A stretch of DNA of 64,000 nucleotides from Melieria omissa (GCA_963971225.1 OZ020267.1:122629891-122693890); one strand, 5' to 3'; shown: positions 11,455 to 24,647, counted from the stretch's first letter. Notes: generated by a model from the letters alone, not told the origin. Numbers and translations are program-made.

Positions 11455-12180
11455 ATGGAAGACCCAAACTCAACATTGTTGCCTTACATATTGGAGACAT
11501 TGAGTCGCAAGCCAGAGCTATGTATAAACGGAAAGTTGTAATTGCAAGGCGCACTATTATAATGTCGTTCATTACAGCCGACTCTTTCGACAATCTTTGC
11601 AAGGAGATTGAAGATCAACTACGAATTGAGGAGAACTCAAGGTACGGAAATGTGCGTAATGCATTGCAACGCGCCCTGAGTGTGGGTCAGAGTCTGGGTA
11701 TCATCACTTTAACCAATGAGACTATTCGCGTGCCATTCAACTTTAGGGCCAACAGCAAAACGCCGAGAATTATGCCGACTTCGGCGAACCAGTACTTGCC
11801 GCAGCCAGCAATCGGCACCGGAAATCAGCCGCCTCCGAATTTCGGCGGAACCAGCAACAACCCACGGGTTTGATATATGATTCCTCGGTTTTAAGGTCAC
11901 ATTTAACACACTGCCTGTACAGAAACGACCAGTGAGTAACTCCAACGAGCATGGTACCAAGGACGCTGATCCCGAGTATGTGAGAGTGCCGAAGCAGCGA
12001 TCGAAGCCGGCGCGCAAGCAAAGAAGGCCGCGTCCACGCGGAAGAAGCTACGCACGAAAATCCTATGCAGCTATGGGACATGGTTGTGGACGATCTAAAA
12101 CGCGTGGACGAGGGCGATCGCGGGGGGCACGGGGCCGCTGTCGAAGTCACGTTAGAAGTCACGTTAGACGACGCCGTTAG
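11455..12180 (+). CDS. Small winged-helix protein with arginine-rich protamine-like tail
   Basis: Predicted from splicing, not recognised by name. Exons 11455..11521, 11578..11867 and 11923..12180 join in frame to 204 residues; introns are 56 and 55 bp with GTATAA..ACAG and GTTTGA..ACAG ends. Residues 8-85 read as a winged helix: LLPYILETLS, then IEDQLRIEEN, then VRNALQRALSVGQSLGI and a final hydrophobic strand IRVPFNF. This layout is that of linker histone H15 and of insect DUF4777-type domains. Residues 86-119 are Pro/Asn/Gly-rich. The last 85 residues hold 23 Arg and 7 Lys (for example RGRGRSRGARGRCR), one of two Cys in this part lying within the Arg run. AATAAA follows two bases after the stop. 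Linker-histone fold plus an Arg-rich tail suggests a DNA-compacting nuclear protein, perhaps of sperm chromatin; that role is inference. The second donor is weak, so the tail junction is the least certain point. Confidence 0.6.
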
Positions 12181-12181
12181 A

Positions 12182-12187
12182 AATAAA
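12182..12187 (+). terminator. Poly(A) signal abutting the winged-helix gene
   Basis: AATAAA begins two bases after the TAG stop at 12178-12180, implying an extremely short 3' UTR, a layout common in compact male-germline genes of flies (established for some; inference here). Confidence 0.5.
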
Positions 12188-12679
12188 ACTATACGGAGCG
12201 TTTGCAATTTTATCGTGGTGTTTCAAAATTTTTTGCATGAAAATAATCTGCATCTGTAGACATGATCGTTTGTAATATTTGTGGGGAAATTAATACACAT
12301 TTTTGTATGAATTCAATGCGTTTTTCCATTAGATAATGCTTGCAATAAGTATATTTTCTATCCTTTCGGTTGGTTATTAGTTCAAAACTCGATCGGTTTC
12401 TACAATGGTAGGTTTTCGAAAATTTGAGGTAAGAGATGACGTAGTTTGAATTGTAAATCGTTTGTTATAGAGAGCAACAGAATATATTCCTCTACTAACA
12501 TTTATACATATTCTCCATGAAGTACGAATACGTCGAAACCGTTTAACTGGGCTCCCATTTACACAAAAAATACTTTCTTAACCCGAAATCTGAATGCCTT
12601 TAAAACAACATTTTTCTGAAGTCCATGTTGCACTTGGAAGAAACATCGCAAATATACATATACACATATACTAGGAGAG

Positions 12680-12895
12680 TGCCCTGTTACTCATGCATAA
12701 AAGAAAGAAACACCTGGGGGACCATCTTATACCAGGTAAAGACTGGGTATCCAGAGGTTTAGGAAGTATACTAAAATTCCTCCTGGATACCGGACTCACT
12801 GACAGTCTGTGAAGTCCAAGTAGGGGGCACAATAGATCTACAGGTCGCAGTGCATCATCCCCATCAATAATAATAATAATAACAATACATATGTC
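12680..12895 (+). repeat. Possible LINE 3' end with (TAA)n tail
   Basis: Stop-rich sequence with CACCTGGGGGACCATC and TGCATCATCCCCATC, ending in an ATAATAATAATAATAA run. I-type LINEs end in TAA repeats. No protein domain remains and no target duplication was found. Confidence 0.35.
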
Positions 12896-12925
12896 GCTGT
12901 CGAGGTATTTCGACATCAAACCGTC

Positions 12926-14138
12926 TTAACCCTTTCCGGTCAATATCGGCATTTCTTGAGATAAAAATTTTTTTTTCAAAATATTGTTTCTCATTGAACA
13001 TTTTAGCAATAAAATACAAAAAATATACAAAACAAATCATTTAGGTTGAGAATTACAGCTCATTCAATTTGTTTACGATATATCGTCCGCAAAGGAGAAT
13101 GAAAATGCAAATGCAATCGTCCGCAAAAATGAATGCAATTTTTTTTTTAAAGAAAACAAATTATAACAACAAAACATCAAAACGTGACATAATTTTGGTT
13201 AAAACTTACATAAATTATATAGATTTATAAACAATTGACTGGCATTTATGCGGCCATATATAAACTCTGTTGTTGTTGCAAAGCCCTTTGCCCCTCAATA
13301 AAATACGGAATCAATTAAAATTCGTATAGCTTTACAGAAATATACTGCATATAGTCGATTCTTATTATCGTGGTGGGACTGAAAAGTACTCATGTCTAAC
13401 ACAACATAACCTGTGTCTGCCCAGTGAAACCCAAAATTGTTTAGTAATTGTTATTTCTTAATAGAAATTTGCGGAAGAGTCGAATTTTATTAGCCACGTA
13501 CGTAACAGATGGGTGTGGCAGGCATACAAATGCGAATATTCTGTTCCGAAATCCATAACTTTAAAAAAAAGGAAACATCACTTGCAACCTTTGCCTTCCA
13601 TTTGTACGATACAGGCGCGGAAATGTCTCTTAATTTGTATGTAGTTTTATAGTCGATCCAAACATTTCGGGGGGTCTCAACCCCCAAACTCCTCCCCCCT
13701 GGATCCGCCACTGATACGATATATCGTACAAAGCTTTGCAACCCTTGTGGCCATTTGTACGATATATTGTACAATTTTTTAAAGGCTCAGGAAAAATATT
13801 TAGACGCAAAAAATGTTAAATTTAATAAGTTTTATAAATAAACTGAGATTCAAACTTTGAAATTATTTGGCTTTTTTCTACCAAACAACATTACATATTT
13901 AAAAATTCCTCCGCAGAAGTCCCATCATTTCAAATTCTTGCAAAAAGCTGCTTACAAATGGCACTCATACGGTGTAGACGCGGCTATAATGTTTTATATT
14001 TTTAAACAGAATGATATAACACAGTCTCCTTAGTAAGAATTAAAAAGCCGTTTCTTCAAGTAAAACAGCCGTTCCTTCAAAAAAAAATTTTAGAAAAAAA
14101 TTGTACGATACATCGTACAAATTTCCGAAAAGGGTTAA
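12926..14138. mobile_element. 1.2-kb TTAA-flanked piggyBac-type non-autonomous element
   Basis: TTAA at 12926-12929 and 14135-14138 with inverted ends CCCTTTCCGGTC / CCCTTTTCGGAA. Inside are several copies of a palindrome around TACGATATATCGTA (near 13076, 13717, 13762, 14105), typical of subterminal binding sites. No transposase frame is present. A TE-like phrase GGATCCGCCACTG near 13700 suggests a further nested fragment. Confidence 0.65.
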
Positions 14139-16256
14139 ATTGTTATACTCATATATGGGACATTAACCGCGGTCATGACAGGACTACTGACACAAGTAAT
14201 ACGCTCTAGGGATGCCCTTCTTCAGTAAGCTCAACTCAGTCCACATTACTGACGTACTAAGGCTCATTTACAAATCAAATTAGCTTTAGTAGGGTCTCCA
14301 CAAATTTTTCAGAAAGTACATTTCCCCCTTTGGTGGTATTGCAATGAGCCCACTTGAGACCTTGGTATGCCATTCGGCAAAGTACTGTGCCCTGACATTC
14401 ACCAACCCTAATTTCACATAGACAGCAATAGATGCAACTGTTGCCTACACTAGCAGCAGCCATTTCCTTGGCATTGACTGTCAGAAGACACGCACCACGC
14501 AGCACAAGCCAAACAAAACTTGCTGGACAAGTACACTGATAAGAGCGCTGCGATAAGACGCTGAGGTGGCGCGCCCGCACGCCCTGCCCGCGACGACCTT
14601 GGCACCTCGTATGTGAATTTTCATGATAATCGCCGCTTGACAACATTTGTTTTGGTTGATTGTTTACATTTCTGCATTGGGTCATGCCGATGAAGTACGC
14701 GTTCCGCATGGAAATGAGTGGAGAGTTTAATCGCATTCGATTTGGACATTGTGCAATCGCGCCGGAAGCATTTCGCAAATTACCCTGTTTATGCAATGTT
14801 TCTCTTCTTCTCAGCGCACGTCGGAATCATGCACAGTGCATCAGTTCTCTTAAGATATCTACGCTGCGTGTTGGTTATCGGCAGCTGCTGGCTGCCGGCT
14901 GCCGCTTTTACCGGCATTCGCTATCGCATTGAGATTGAACTTGGCCTCGACGAGTAGCTGGGAAAGTCGATGAATTGTGTTTTTGCGCTCACGCGCTCTT
15001 GCTTCACATTGGCGCGTGGAGCACAGACCCGCGTATGGCAACGTCAGCGTTTCAGTGCGGTTGGCGTGTTTTGTATTGAGTCGAAAATTTTCGTCCGTTT
15101 TGTTTCCCTATGAGTTTTGGTTGGCTCTGTTGGATGAGGTGATTCGCGCTTTTGTGGTGTGCGTGAAAGCGTATGTGAGTAGCGTGAGAGCAGTCTTTAG
15201 GGCAGCCGTAGCGTTAGAAAAATTGCAAGCAAGTTTAACAGTGGGCGACCAAAAACGATTTCATTTCAAATTGTTTTTTATAAGTACGGTCGACGTCGAG
15301 AATTGCTAATGGTGTTGGATGACCGCATGGGCCTATGCGCTGTTGAGAAGATTGTTGTTTTTTAACATTACCATAACCTAAGTTTTAATTTATTTACGTC
15401 TTGAGTTTGATACTATAAGCTTTCATTATAAAAGAGGTATTTCCATAAAATGGCACTTGGTTATATGAGAAATTACATAAAATTCTTGAATAAATAATCC
15501 TACAACGCAATTGTATAGCAGCGAGTTTTCTGATATTTCTACTTGCTGAAAATGATACAATTGATTTTGCTTTTAAACTGTGTATTTTCATGCAAGTACT
15601 TATCGAACCGGTATCAAACCATCAAACTTTGTTGGCCCTCTAAACTGAACTAGTGAGATTTTTAAGAACCTATTTTAAACCGAACCAATATATTTTCAAA
15701 AGCGATTCAGTTCAACTGGTTCAGAACATTTAAACAAAACGTTTTTTGTTATATTAAAATATATACCAAATTATTCACAAATTACAAAATAAATTGCTTA
15801 TTAAGTTTCGATATTCCATTATATACACAGCTAATAATACTTTGGGTTTCTGCTATGGTGCTGTTCTACTTAGAAACCGAATGAACCGAACCGGTGGTTT
15901 CAAATACTCATAAACTACTGAACCGAACCACTTTACAAATTTCTGTTAACCATAACCCTTTACTTATACCCTAGTGAACAAAATATACTTGTGAAAGCTC
16001 ATTGAACTACATTAAAAGAAATCAAAAATAATACGAAAATAATATATAATAATAAGTAATACGAAAAATAAAGAATAAAATAAAAAACCGTTGAAATAAA
16101 AAAAGTTGATCTTACTATCAGTGTTTTGAAAAATTTCACATTCGTAACATATTTATAATTATAATTCTGTTTAAAAACTTTTAAGTGGCAAATGCTTTCC
16201 TGCTATTCCTTGCAACGACCCATATTTTGAACGTTGAATTGTCGACCGTAACACTA
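14139..16256. other. Upstream region of FASN1; possible alternative first exon
   Basis: G+C rises at 14500-15310. A TTCAGTGCGG initiator-like site at about 15051-15060 is followed by AGTCGA about 26 bp downstream of its A, and a GTGAGT donor at about 15174. Together these could be a TATA-less promoter and a non-coding exon, but no transcript evidence is available. 15600-15950 carries repeated GAACCGGT/GAACCGAACC phrases of unknown origin. Confidence 0.25.
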
Positions 16257-16582
16257 ACCGTAGGAACACAATTGGAGCGTATGAGCGTATTTACGTTCGA
16301 CGTATTGCGTTGTCAAATTCAATTTCATATATTTCTATGAAAGCGCACACAATTGACGACGCAAGCGTATGAACGTAAAAACGTCGTACGCTCACTTAGA
16401 TCTATTTCTATTTTTAACGCCGCGTATGGGCGTATTATTCATTTTTTGACAATTGAAAAACGTATTTTGAGTATTTTATACGTTGCTGCTCACGCTGGAA
16501 CTGTGAGCAAGGCAACGTCTGAACGTATTTCGACAGCGTATATACGCCGTGCGCCCATACGCTCCAATTGTGTTCCTACGGT
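16257..16582. mobile_element. 326-bp MITE with long perfect inverted repeats
   Basis: Left end ACCGTAGGAACACAATTGG and its exact inverse at 16564-16582; the inverted match continues through GAGCGTATG and GCGTAT. The interior is built from repeats of an ACGTATNNACG-like phrase. It sits just upstream of the likely FASN1 promoter. Superfamily not determined because the target duplication is unclear. Confidence 0.7.
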
Positions 16583-16834
16583 AAAGGTAAAAAACGCGTT
16601 TTGAAAAATATTTTTCGCTTTGATTGTACTGATTTTTGGGCTTTGCGAAACCGCGTGCGGTGCGTCCCACTGTGCTTGCAACTGAGCGGCTGTTCGGTAA
16701 GTGCTCTGGTTGGCTTTCTCTCTGTTTGTCGGTGTTTGGAATTGTTGTGTGCTGGTGAGCGATGAAACGCTCGAAGCGCAGTGCAGCGCATGTAGGGGTG
16801 ACGCTGCCGTCTGTTAAATGCGGCTAGGCTTCGG

Positions 16835-16870
16835 TATAAACGAAACAGTCTTCATTGACAATTCACAGCG
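16835..16870 (+). promoter_or_regulatory. Candidate TATA promoter of FASN1
   Basis: GGTATAAACG with TATA at 16835, and a TTCACAG initiator-like site with its A at 16865, 30 bp downstream, the normal fly spacing. The next strong donor (AAAAAGTGAGTG at 16999) would end a non-coding first exon. A second donor, TTCGGTATGT at 17401, is an alternative end. Position upstream of FASN1 on the same strand supports the call, but about 7.6 kb of intron separates it from the coding exon. Confidence 0.4.
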
Positions 16871-18944
16871 ACAAGACGTTTAATTGGACCGTTGTCGGCG
16901 TTGAATCTTGGCAGTGAAGTAGGTTTTGTAAAATTAAGTACAATTAAGTAAAATTAGTTGTTATAACGGGATTTCTCCTTTTACCGCTAATCGAAAAAGT
17001 GAGTGTTATCTTAGCATCTTGCAAACAAGAATCTTCCCAACGATTCTCTCGACACCAAAAAGGACTTTACTAATAATTCAAAAAGCTCTGCCGCACATGA
17101 GACAAGTGCTGTTGTGAGAGCCGTAATAAGCACAAATAAAAACCAACTAACCCCGATACTAATTTAACCGGCATCACTTGACTTAAACGAATATTCGAAA
17201 ATTTTAAGGGCCGGAAAAGGAAGCAGAGCCAACGGAAATCCGCCCAGTGAAGTGTACAGACAAACTACACGGCTAGATTGGAGGCTGATTTGAATTGAAT
17301 CCCTCGAGTGCAGTAACCCAACCCCCAATAAACCACAAACATCGGTTGTGAGCGAGCAGCAAGAAGGAAAGGACATTTCGCTTAAGTCGCCTGATATTCG
17401 GTATGTACCCAAAGAACAAACTGGACTGATGTTGTGAATGTGTGTGTGCAAGCTGCTTTCGAGTGCGCCGTGTTGTTTTTGTGCATTCAGTTGACGCATA
17501 CATCCTTTGTGGCACTGCACCCTACTCAACATTAAAAATATTCGGAGGTCGAATTAAGGATTGGCTAATGGTGCTTACCCCCCACATTCATTAAATCTAC
17601 TAAATTTCAACTTGTCGTATTTGTATTAACGTTTCCACTGGAAGTTACCGTAAAGCTAACGTTTCCCTCGTGTTGTTGTAACTTTTTGCTGTGTGTAAAA
17701 TGATAGCCGCAGGCGAATTCGTCAAAAGTAGTCAGATGACTTAAGACTTTCTCGCCATCAGTTTCTCCGTCTCTTTTGATTTAGTACAATTCCTTAAAAA
17801 ATGGCCAACTACCTCCTCACAGCACGAATACAGTATGGCTTCCTTAGTTCAGCATCCGCAATTTGGATCAATGATTGCATTTGTGTAATTAATGCGGGTC
17901 TTCTCATCTTGCGATTCTCCCAATTTCCTTCAGTAATTTTCTCCGCAAATGCCAAAGTTAATTATGTGCCTGTTTGTCTGCACGAATGCGAATTCAAAGA
18001 GGGAGAAAACAATTTCCTATGTGACGAATCAAAATATCGTACGATACAAGTCAGTTCTGCTGTGTCGCGTTATCCCTACCTCCCGCATCGGCGCACGCAT
18101 AGCTTTCGCCAATTCTCATACGTATGGCGCGAGACGTCCTCGATTGCAGCTTTGTGAAAAATGTTTTCAGATATTTCAAGTGATGTTTTATTGCAAGGAA
18201 GGCAGTTTTCTGTTAAAAGAACACTATTTACGGATACTATTTATATGGATAAACGTGTAGTGAAAAAATCAAAATAATGATGAGACTCTGAACAACAGGA
18301 GAGTAACGTTTTAGTAGCTGCAGTTGTCACGTCATAAAATGCGAATTATTAAAGTCCGCTTGAACTTTAATGTTTAATGTCAACATTTCGGCTTTAGGAA
18401 TGTGCTTATTCAGAAATAACTGTGATCTATACAAATATTTTTGCCTCAATTAATTTTGAAATTTCATGGACTTCAAAAGCCAATGTTATGTTCGCAATGC
18501 TTGTATTCTTGGCATTGGTATTGTTTTGGTATTATTACTGCTATCGAATAATGTAATAGTACATTTCTGTGGCATTTTGACAAAACAACCTAAGTCTAAT
18601 TTTCAAAATATTCAGGAGAGCGAAAAAACGGATAAGGTGCAGACCAAATTTCATACAAAACTCGAGAAAAGTTGAAATTATACACGTCATATCTCTGTAA
18701 CTAAATGTCATAGAAACAAGCCGATTACACCAAAAGAAGCGTCTTGAAATTGTTTCTTTATGATTAAAAAATTGGAAATTTGAGTTAAGTCGAATTAAGT
18801 GCTTTTGTCAAAAGTCCACAGATTTAAATGTACAATGGAAATGATTGGTAGCTTATAGTTTTATTAGTTTTCATACCAATGGTTTGCATTTACTAGTTTT
18901 ATTTTTGATGGTTCCCACTACCTGTTGTTAAGAGAGAAAATTGG

Positions 18945-19005
18945 GTTGGTAGAGTTGGGTCGCACCCACGACCTGCTGACTTGTTAGCCAACGAAATTAA
19001 TAGAT
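18945..19005 (-). repeat. Possible SINE head fragment (tRNA-like 3' half)
   Basis: Read on the minus strand, TTGGCTAACAAGTCAGC followed by GGTGCGACCC resembles the anticodon stem and B box of a tRNA-derived SINE. No tail or target duplication identified. Confidence 0.3.
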
Positions 19006-21743
19006 ACTTACTATTTAGGTTTTAGGATTTAGCACATTGATTAAATGCATTTATCTATATATACTTGTTGTTTTAACAAGCATGGCCCAGTTTATTCCAT
19101 CATATTGACTTAATTTATATTTTAATTCTATTTACACCTGACTTTATACACAATACACCTGACCTATTCACAATCTTGTGCAAACGGTCTTGCATCATTG
19201 CATTTGTAAATTGGTGTATTATATTTTTACTCCACACTAACGAAATACACAGAGATGCATTTGCTACACCCTTAGAAATATGCAACGCTTAGATTAGAAC
19301 CCATAGTTTTTATTTAGTATGCAAATGCAACACCGAATTGCAAAATTGACAGCTGTTGGAAAAATAATCGAAAAGCGAAAACAAATTAATACACATGGAC
19401 AAGAAAGAAATAAAGAAACGATTTGAATGAGTTAAATCAAAAATGAAATGAAAGAGACATAAATATGATACTAAATTAGCTCCAAGGACCGCAAAAAACC
19501 GCTCACAACTGATGGCAAGTGTTTGCTATTGCACAGATTTGCAATTTCACATGCACAAAATTATGAATTATGTATTCTCGTATTTTAAAAAATTTGGAAG
19601 AAACGTCGATCGAGTCCGATTAAATCCGTCGCTAAAAATTTGTTACAATTAAACACACAAAAGTCTATAAGTATCGCACCTTTTTGCGTGCGCTACAAAC
19701 AACCATCTGTTAATCAGCAACATTGCACGAGTATAGTATGTGCATACGTGTGTGGGCATAAGTTGTGTATAGAAATGTGATCGTATGATTTCTGTTGTCA
19801 GTCTCTCCGATTGCAAAGCAATCGTGGCTGCGTGCTTAAAAATTGGGAAGCGTGTTCGCTTTGCTCGCTCGCACGTTCGCAAAATGCTTGCATTTGTCAT
19901 TTAATATAGAAATAATTTGTGTCAATACACTTTATTGCTTGTTTGGCAGATGGAAGAACTATAGCAATGAGCAGTGTTCCCTGGTCGACTGAACAGGCAA
20001 CGGCGGCATGTAAATGAAACTCCTGTGGCATGTTTTTATTTATTTAAAAAACACATAACACAGAGGGTAATAGCATTGAATTATTAATTAGCTCAATGCG
20101 TTAACTTGTTGACACTTTACCTAAATGAAGAAAGTATAAAAGGTACCAAAATAGGTACTTGTAAGTGATAGTGTTGTCAAGTGCAAGAGCAACAATGTCG
20201 GGCTGGTTGTTCTGCTTGTGATTAAGCAAATGCGCGGCGTGACGTATGTATGTTGAACTGTTTACACGGCGCAGTTGAAAATTTATGCTAACTAAAACCT
20301 CGGTGTGTAATTGTTTACTTTGTATTAATTAAATACGTGGCAACTCCGTATTTTAAGCGAATGTGAATAGGGTTTAGCGGGGTTAAATTTGCTTCCAATT
20401 GTTGAATTCTTCCAAAACGAATTCGAATTTTAAGTTAAGTGACTACCGCTTGTTATCCAACGGCTCAGCCACCTTTCGGTCCTCACACTCCATTCGAATT
20501 TTAATAAGATTTCAAGTCGGCATTACTCAACTTATTTTTAATAATGCACATAAATTTCCACTACGTATGCTTTAGTGTTGCGAGATGGATTTCAAGCAAT
20601 CCCCCTCTCCATTTCCCTCTAAAAACTAAAATGTCCCCCTACATTTATAATGCACACATAAAATGAATATGTCGTGAAAATTGCACGTTCTATTTTGTAT
20701 ATGAAATTAACAAAAGACCCACTAGCCAATGTATCTGAACAAGTTGTTGATGTAACATAAATTCAACCTGGTTTGCCATAGACAGTTTAAAAGGCGTAAA
20801 TTAAAAATGTCTGCAAATTATTTCCGCCTAAAATATTTACCATAAAATGTCCCCCAATCCAAACAAATAAACCCCAAATCTAGGGGGAACTCCTTAATAT
20901 GGCAACACTGGTATGCTTCCTACTTGGACGTGACGACTGAGACAACATAAAAATAGTTTCAAGTGCATTGGTACTTTTGCCGCTTCGCGTATCTCACACA
21001 TTACAGCCCCCAGCTGGCCGTTGCTCGCGGTGTAAGCCCAACGGCTTAGAGCGAGAAATAATCAATAAAAATGGGGAGTGTTTTCTGAGTGTGAAGATTT
21101 TGCAATTCTAGCAAGCGCCTAAACATTGGATCCACGTGCGAGCGTACACAGATACGTTGCGTATTTAGTGAGCGGCTGAAGGTGCGCTTGCGTGCGTCAT
21201 CCTCGTGTTTTAGCAACCTTTGTAGCTACGCCTCTCCGCTTACACGTCAACCGCAAATTGATCTCAAAGTAAATAGGTGTCAACAAACAATGCAAAAACA
21301 AGAAATGAGAAAACTACTGTTTTTATTTGATTATTATGATGCAATTGGGAATATCACCTGATATCCTCGGGGTTCTCAATACTGACAAATGATTCTGAAA
21401 ATAATGTACAAAAACCATTATGATAATGGGGATTTTTGCAAACTGGTTTGCCATTCGCAACCAACCACTCATACTCTCACTGCCAAATTCTATTTCTGTC
21501 ATGCTCTACAGAAGGCACTACACGTTGTGTGTGTAGGCATGTTTGTATGTATATTTCGAAAAGTAGCACGCGGTAAAAGAGCTTGGAGACATCGGCGTGC
21601 GAATGGTCGACGTTCCCGCTGATTCTCACCGACAACATTACCGGCCGCCTGCAGCGCTGCCATCATGCTTAATCATCCGAACTTCAGTGAACTTGAAATC
21701 ACGCCACCTTATCTCGAAGCGGCGTGTATAGTGCGTGCATATA

Positions 21744-22822
21744 CAGTGGGCTAAAAAAGTATTCCACATACATATATGCGATTTTCAACACATTTGCTGA
21801 AAATTTACATACAAAAATCGTAGTTACAAAAATCTCAAAACATGTAAGCAAAAAAGTAATCGGAAAAGTTTAGCATGATAGATTAAAAAGGCTTAGAAAC
21901 GGTCCAGCGACGAACGCCATTGCCGAAATTGCCGAAAACTCACGAACAAATGCTTCAACATTGGCAAAAAGTTTAGAAAACTATCTAGGCATAAGAGTGA
22001 TAGCAAAAACATTTCGCTATGTTCGCAAAAAAAATACGATTATCATGCCTGTTTCGCCCGAAAGAAGTCTCACATAGCAAAAAATAATTGAAAAGCTCGC
22101 CTCGAATTTGCAAAAAAGTATGTAAATGAACCTGAACAGTTCTGATGAGCTTACGCTGATGAGTCCAAATTCAATCTTTTCGGATGTGATAGCAAGATTT
22201 TTGTGCACCGTAAGCTCAACACTGAGCTGGAAGAAAGAAATATGGTGCCCATAGTAATTCACGGAGGTCGGGACGTTTTAGGCGTTGAAAATTTGGCATT
22301 TACAAATTGAATACTAATTTATTACTTTTTATTAAATACTAAAATATAATTTAGTGCTAAATGCTAAGAGAAATTAGGTTTTGACAATAAATACAAATTC
22401 CATCAGGATATCGATCCTAAACACTCAGCTCGCATTTACAAACGTTGGTTGCTTTTTATGTAATTGTTTGAAAATAATAAAAAGACCAGCGCAATCTCCT
22501 GACTTGAACCCCAAAGAGCATATGGGGCCACTTAGAGAAAAAGTTGAGAAAACGCACTTTTACCAATTAGATTCAAGTGGAAGCTGTTTTACAAGAAGAG
22601 TGGCAAATATCGGTCCGTTACACACCCAAAATCGATTGGAAGAAGTAAAACGACGTAAATACTAACATGTATCTTTTATTTATTGTAAACGAACTAATTC
22701 ACTTCACTATGAAGTCGTGAAATAATTAGATTTTATTTAAAATATATAGGAGGAAGGAATTAACACTTCCCAGCAAATGCGTTGAAAATCGCGTATATGA
22801 CGAATACTTTTTTCGGCCGCTG
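21744..22822 (+). mobile_element. Tc1-like transposon relic inside the FASN1 5' intron
   Basis: Ends are imperfect inverted repeats: CAGTGGGCTAAAAAAGTATT on the left and CAGCGGCCGAAAAAAGTATT read from the right, each next to TA. Between them, plus-strand fragments of a Tc1 transposase are recognisable in shifting frames: DESKFNLFGCDSKIFVHRKL, then HQDIDPKHSARIYKRWL (second Asp region), then AQSPDLNPKEHMG, where the usual NPIEH has become NPKEH although the Glu remains. Several stops and frameshifts show it is inactive. Confidence 0.85.
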
Positions 22823-24647
22823 TATTAACACATGTTCTTGACTGATGACTGACGAATGTGCCCAGTAAGAAAAGTTTCCCGTGTAGTAACGCAATCATTC
22901 GCTTAGTAAACGGAGGGAAACCCAAAACTGATTTCATATTTATCAGGGGTTTTCGTAATGCATTGTGATGACGTTTCACTGTCATGGGTTTAATGCACAA
23001 TGACTGGTTCCAGCTGACACATAATGGCTGAAAAGTAAGAAGTGCCTTCGTTTCATTGACTGTCAGATAAAACTCATTGGATAGAAATATGATTACATAT
23101 ACATATATATACACATGTATATAATTACATATAAACAAGTACAATGTGTCAAAAAACTTGTATTACTGTTACAGGCCACGTTATAATTTCTCTTGCATTA
23201 ACAAGTCCCATTACTGAAATTTTTCGCAAGCTTTTTTTGCTACGCATTTTTTACTACAGCATTTCGCTAATTTCATGCCAAAGTCAGAGTAATTTCTTTA
23301 AGCCAACATTTTCGGTATTGAGCCACTGTGCTCTTCTTCAGTTAACCACCACTTAACATCGTACGATTTTTCTGTCGAATGGCAAACGACGCCGAAGATT
23401 AAACTGCTCTCTAATTTCTGTTTCAACAAAAAAAAAGTGAATGTTTACCAGTTTGTGTGCCCCAGTGCGGGCATGGATTGTGCCGACAACGTTGGCGATG
23501 ACGTATGCACTCGAGTGTACATACATATGTATGTATGTATACTACTTGTCGTAGTGGCGTGGCGCCTGTGTCATAGAATATTGACTAACATAAGGCGGCT
23601 TGTCAGGCACATGTCGATTTCTTGCCTTTGCCATTGAATGCAATTCCTTTATATAAACGTGCAAAAATGACCCAAGACCTTCATTTCTACAGTTTCAAAC
23701 CTAATTAGCATACACTTGCACGCCGCTAGCGCTTGTGCTGAAGCTAACCGGCACGCCAAATGTTCCATAGTGTGAAGCGAATAATAAAGCCACAAGAAAT
23801 GTGAAATGTGAGAGCAGTTATAGCTCGTCGCCTCAACCTATGCAAACGTGCGACGCAGTCGGTCGGTTGTGTGTATGAAGTATCCCCTGAAATCACCTGA
23901 TTTTCGATTTGTATACTAACATTTCCATTCACAATGCAGCGACGGCGAACAACGCCGCGCAGATGCCGGTACCGCTTCTTTCTATGGGCGAGTGTCGAAC
24001 TTGCGCTTGTCAGCATACTTTTCAAAACAAGTATGTAAACAGAGAGCACTGTCGCTCCGGTCGCCTCTTGGAGTAGCTTCCTCCACATTTTGGTTTTATG
24101 TATATGATTGGCAGCGCAATTCTCTTGAATTAATGCCAGCTCTCTTCGGTTGTATACCAAGTGCAAAAAGGTGACCAGGTTCACAAACATCTAAATACTC
24201 AAAACACACGAGGACCGCATTTTTATTTTGTCCAGGTTTTGGATTAGTGTTGGAAAATCGTTGCCAATATAACGAAAGTACTACAAAGAGCTTCTAACCG
24301 GTTTCCTTTTTCTGTTGCAAAGCTATTGCAAATATATGTTAGAGAGCAAAAACGAACACCAGGGCTTCCCACTTAAAAATCTTGACTTCCATTTTAAAAA
24401 ATATCATGGTATCGTACATTTTGTGCTCTTTTTTTGGAGTGCATTATAAAAAAAAATTACGTACAGGTGCAAAAACTAATTATCAATATAATTTCAAATG
24501 CCACTTGAAGCTTGTGTAATACATTTTCTAATAATATGAATGATTGAATGTAGTGTGTTTGAGTCTCGAATAGGACTGAATGTAATATGTCAGTATGAAA
24601 ATCATCACTCAAAATTATTTGAAATTTTGTTTTTTGGTTTGTTTTAG

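Larger units (their letters stand above)
17401..24647 (+). other. Presumed long 5' intron of FASN1
   Basis: No supported coding exon. The region ends at a good acceptor GGTTTGTTTTAG (AG at 24646-24647) before the first coding exon. It contains the Tc1-like relic at 21744 and simple ATGT repeats near 23520. Short open frames here lack domain or splice support. A TTAGCGAGAAATAATC-type stretch at 21000-21250 with clustered CG could be another first exon; not established. Confidence 0.35.

Noticed and set aside
14275..14796. 173-codon open frame on the minus strand
   Set aside because: Low similarity to anything recognisable; lies in a G+C-rich stretch where stops are rarer; no start or splice evidence.
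17801..18157. 118-codon open frame on the plus strand
   Set aside because: Composition shows no domain; overlaps a second open frame; no conserved motif.
23744..24190. 148-codon open frame on the minus strand
   Set aside because: No recognisable domain, no splice or promoter support, and it lies in the presumed FASN1 5' intron; chance open frame most likely.
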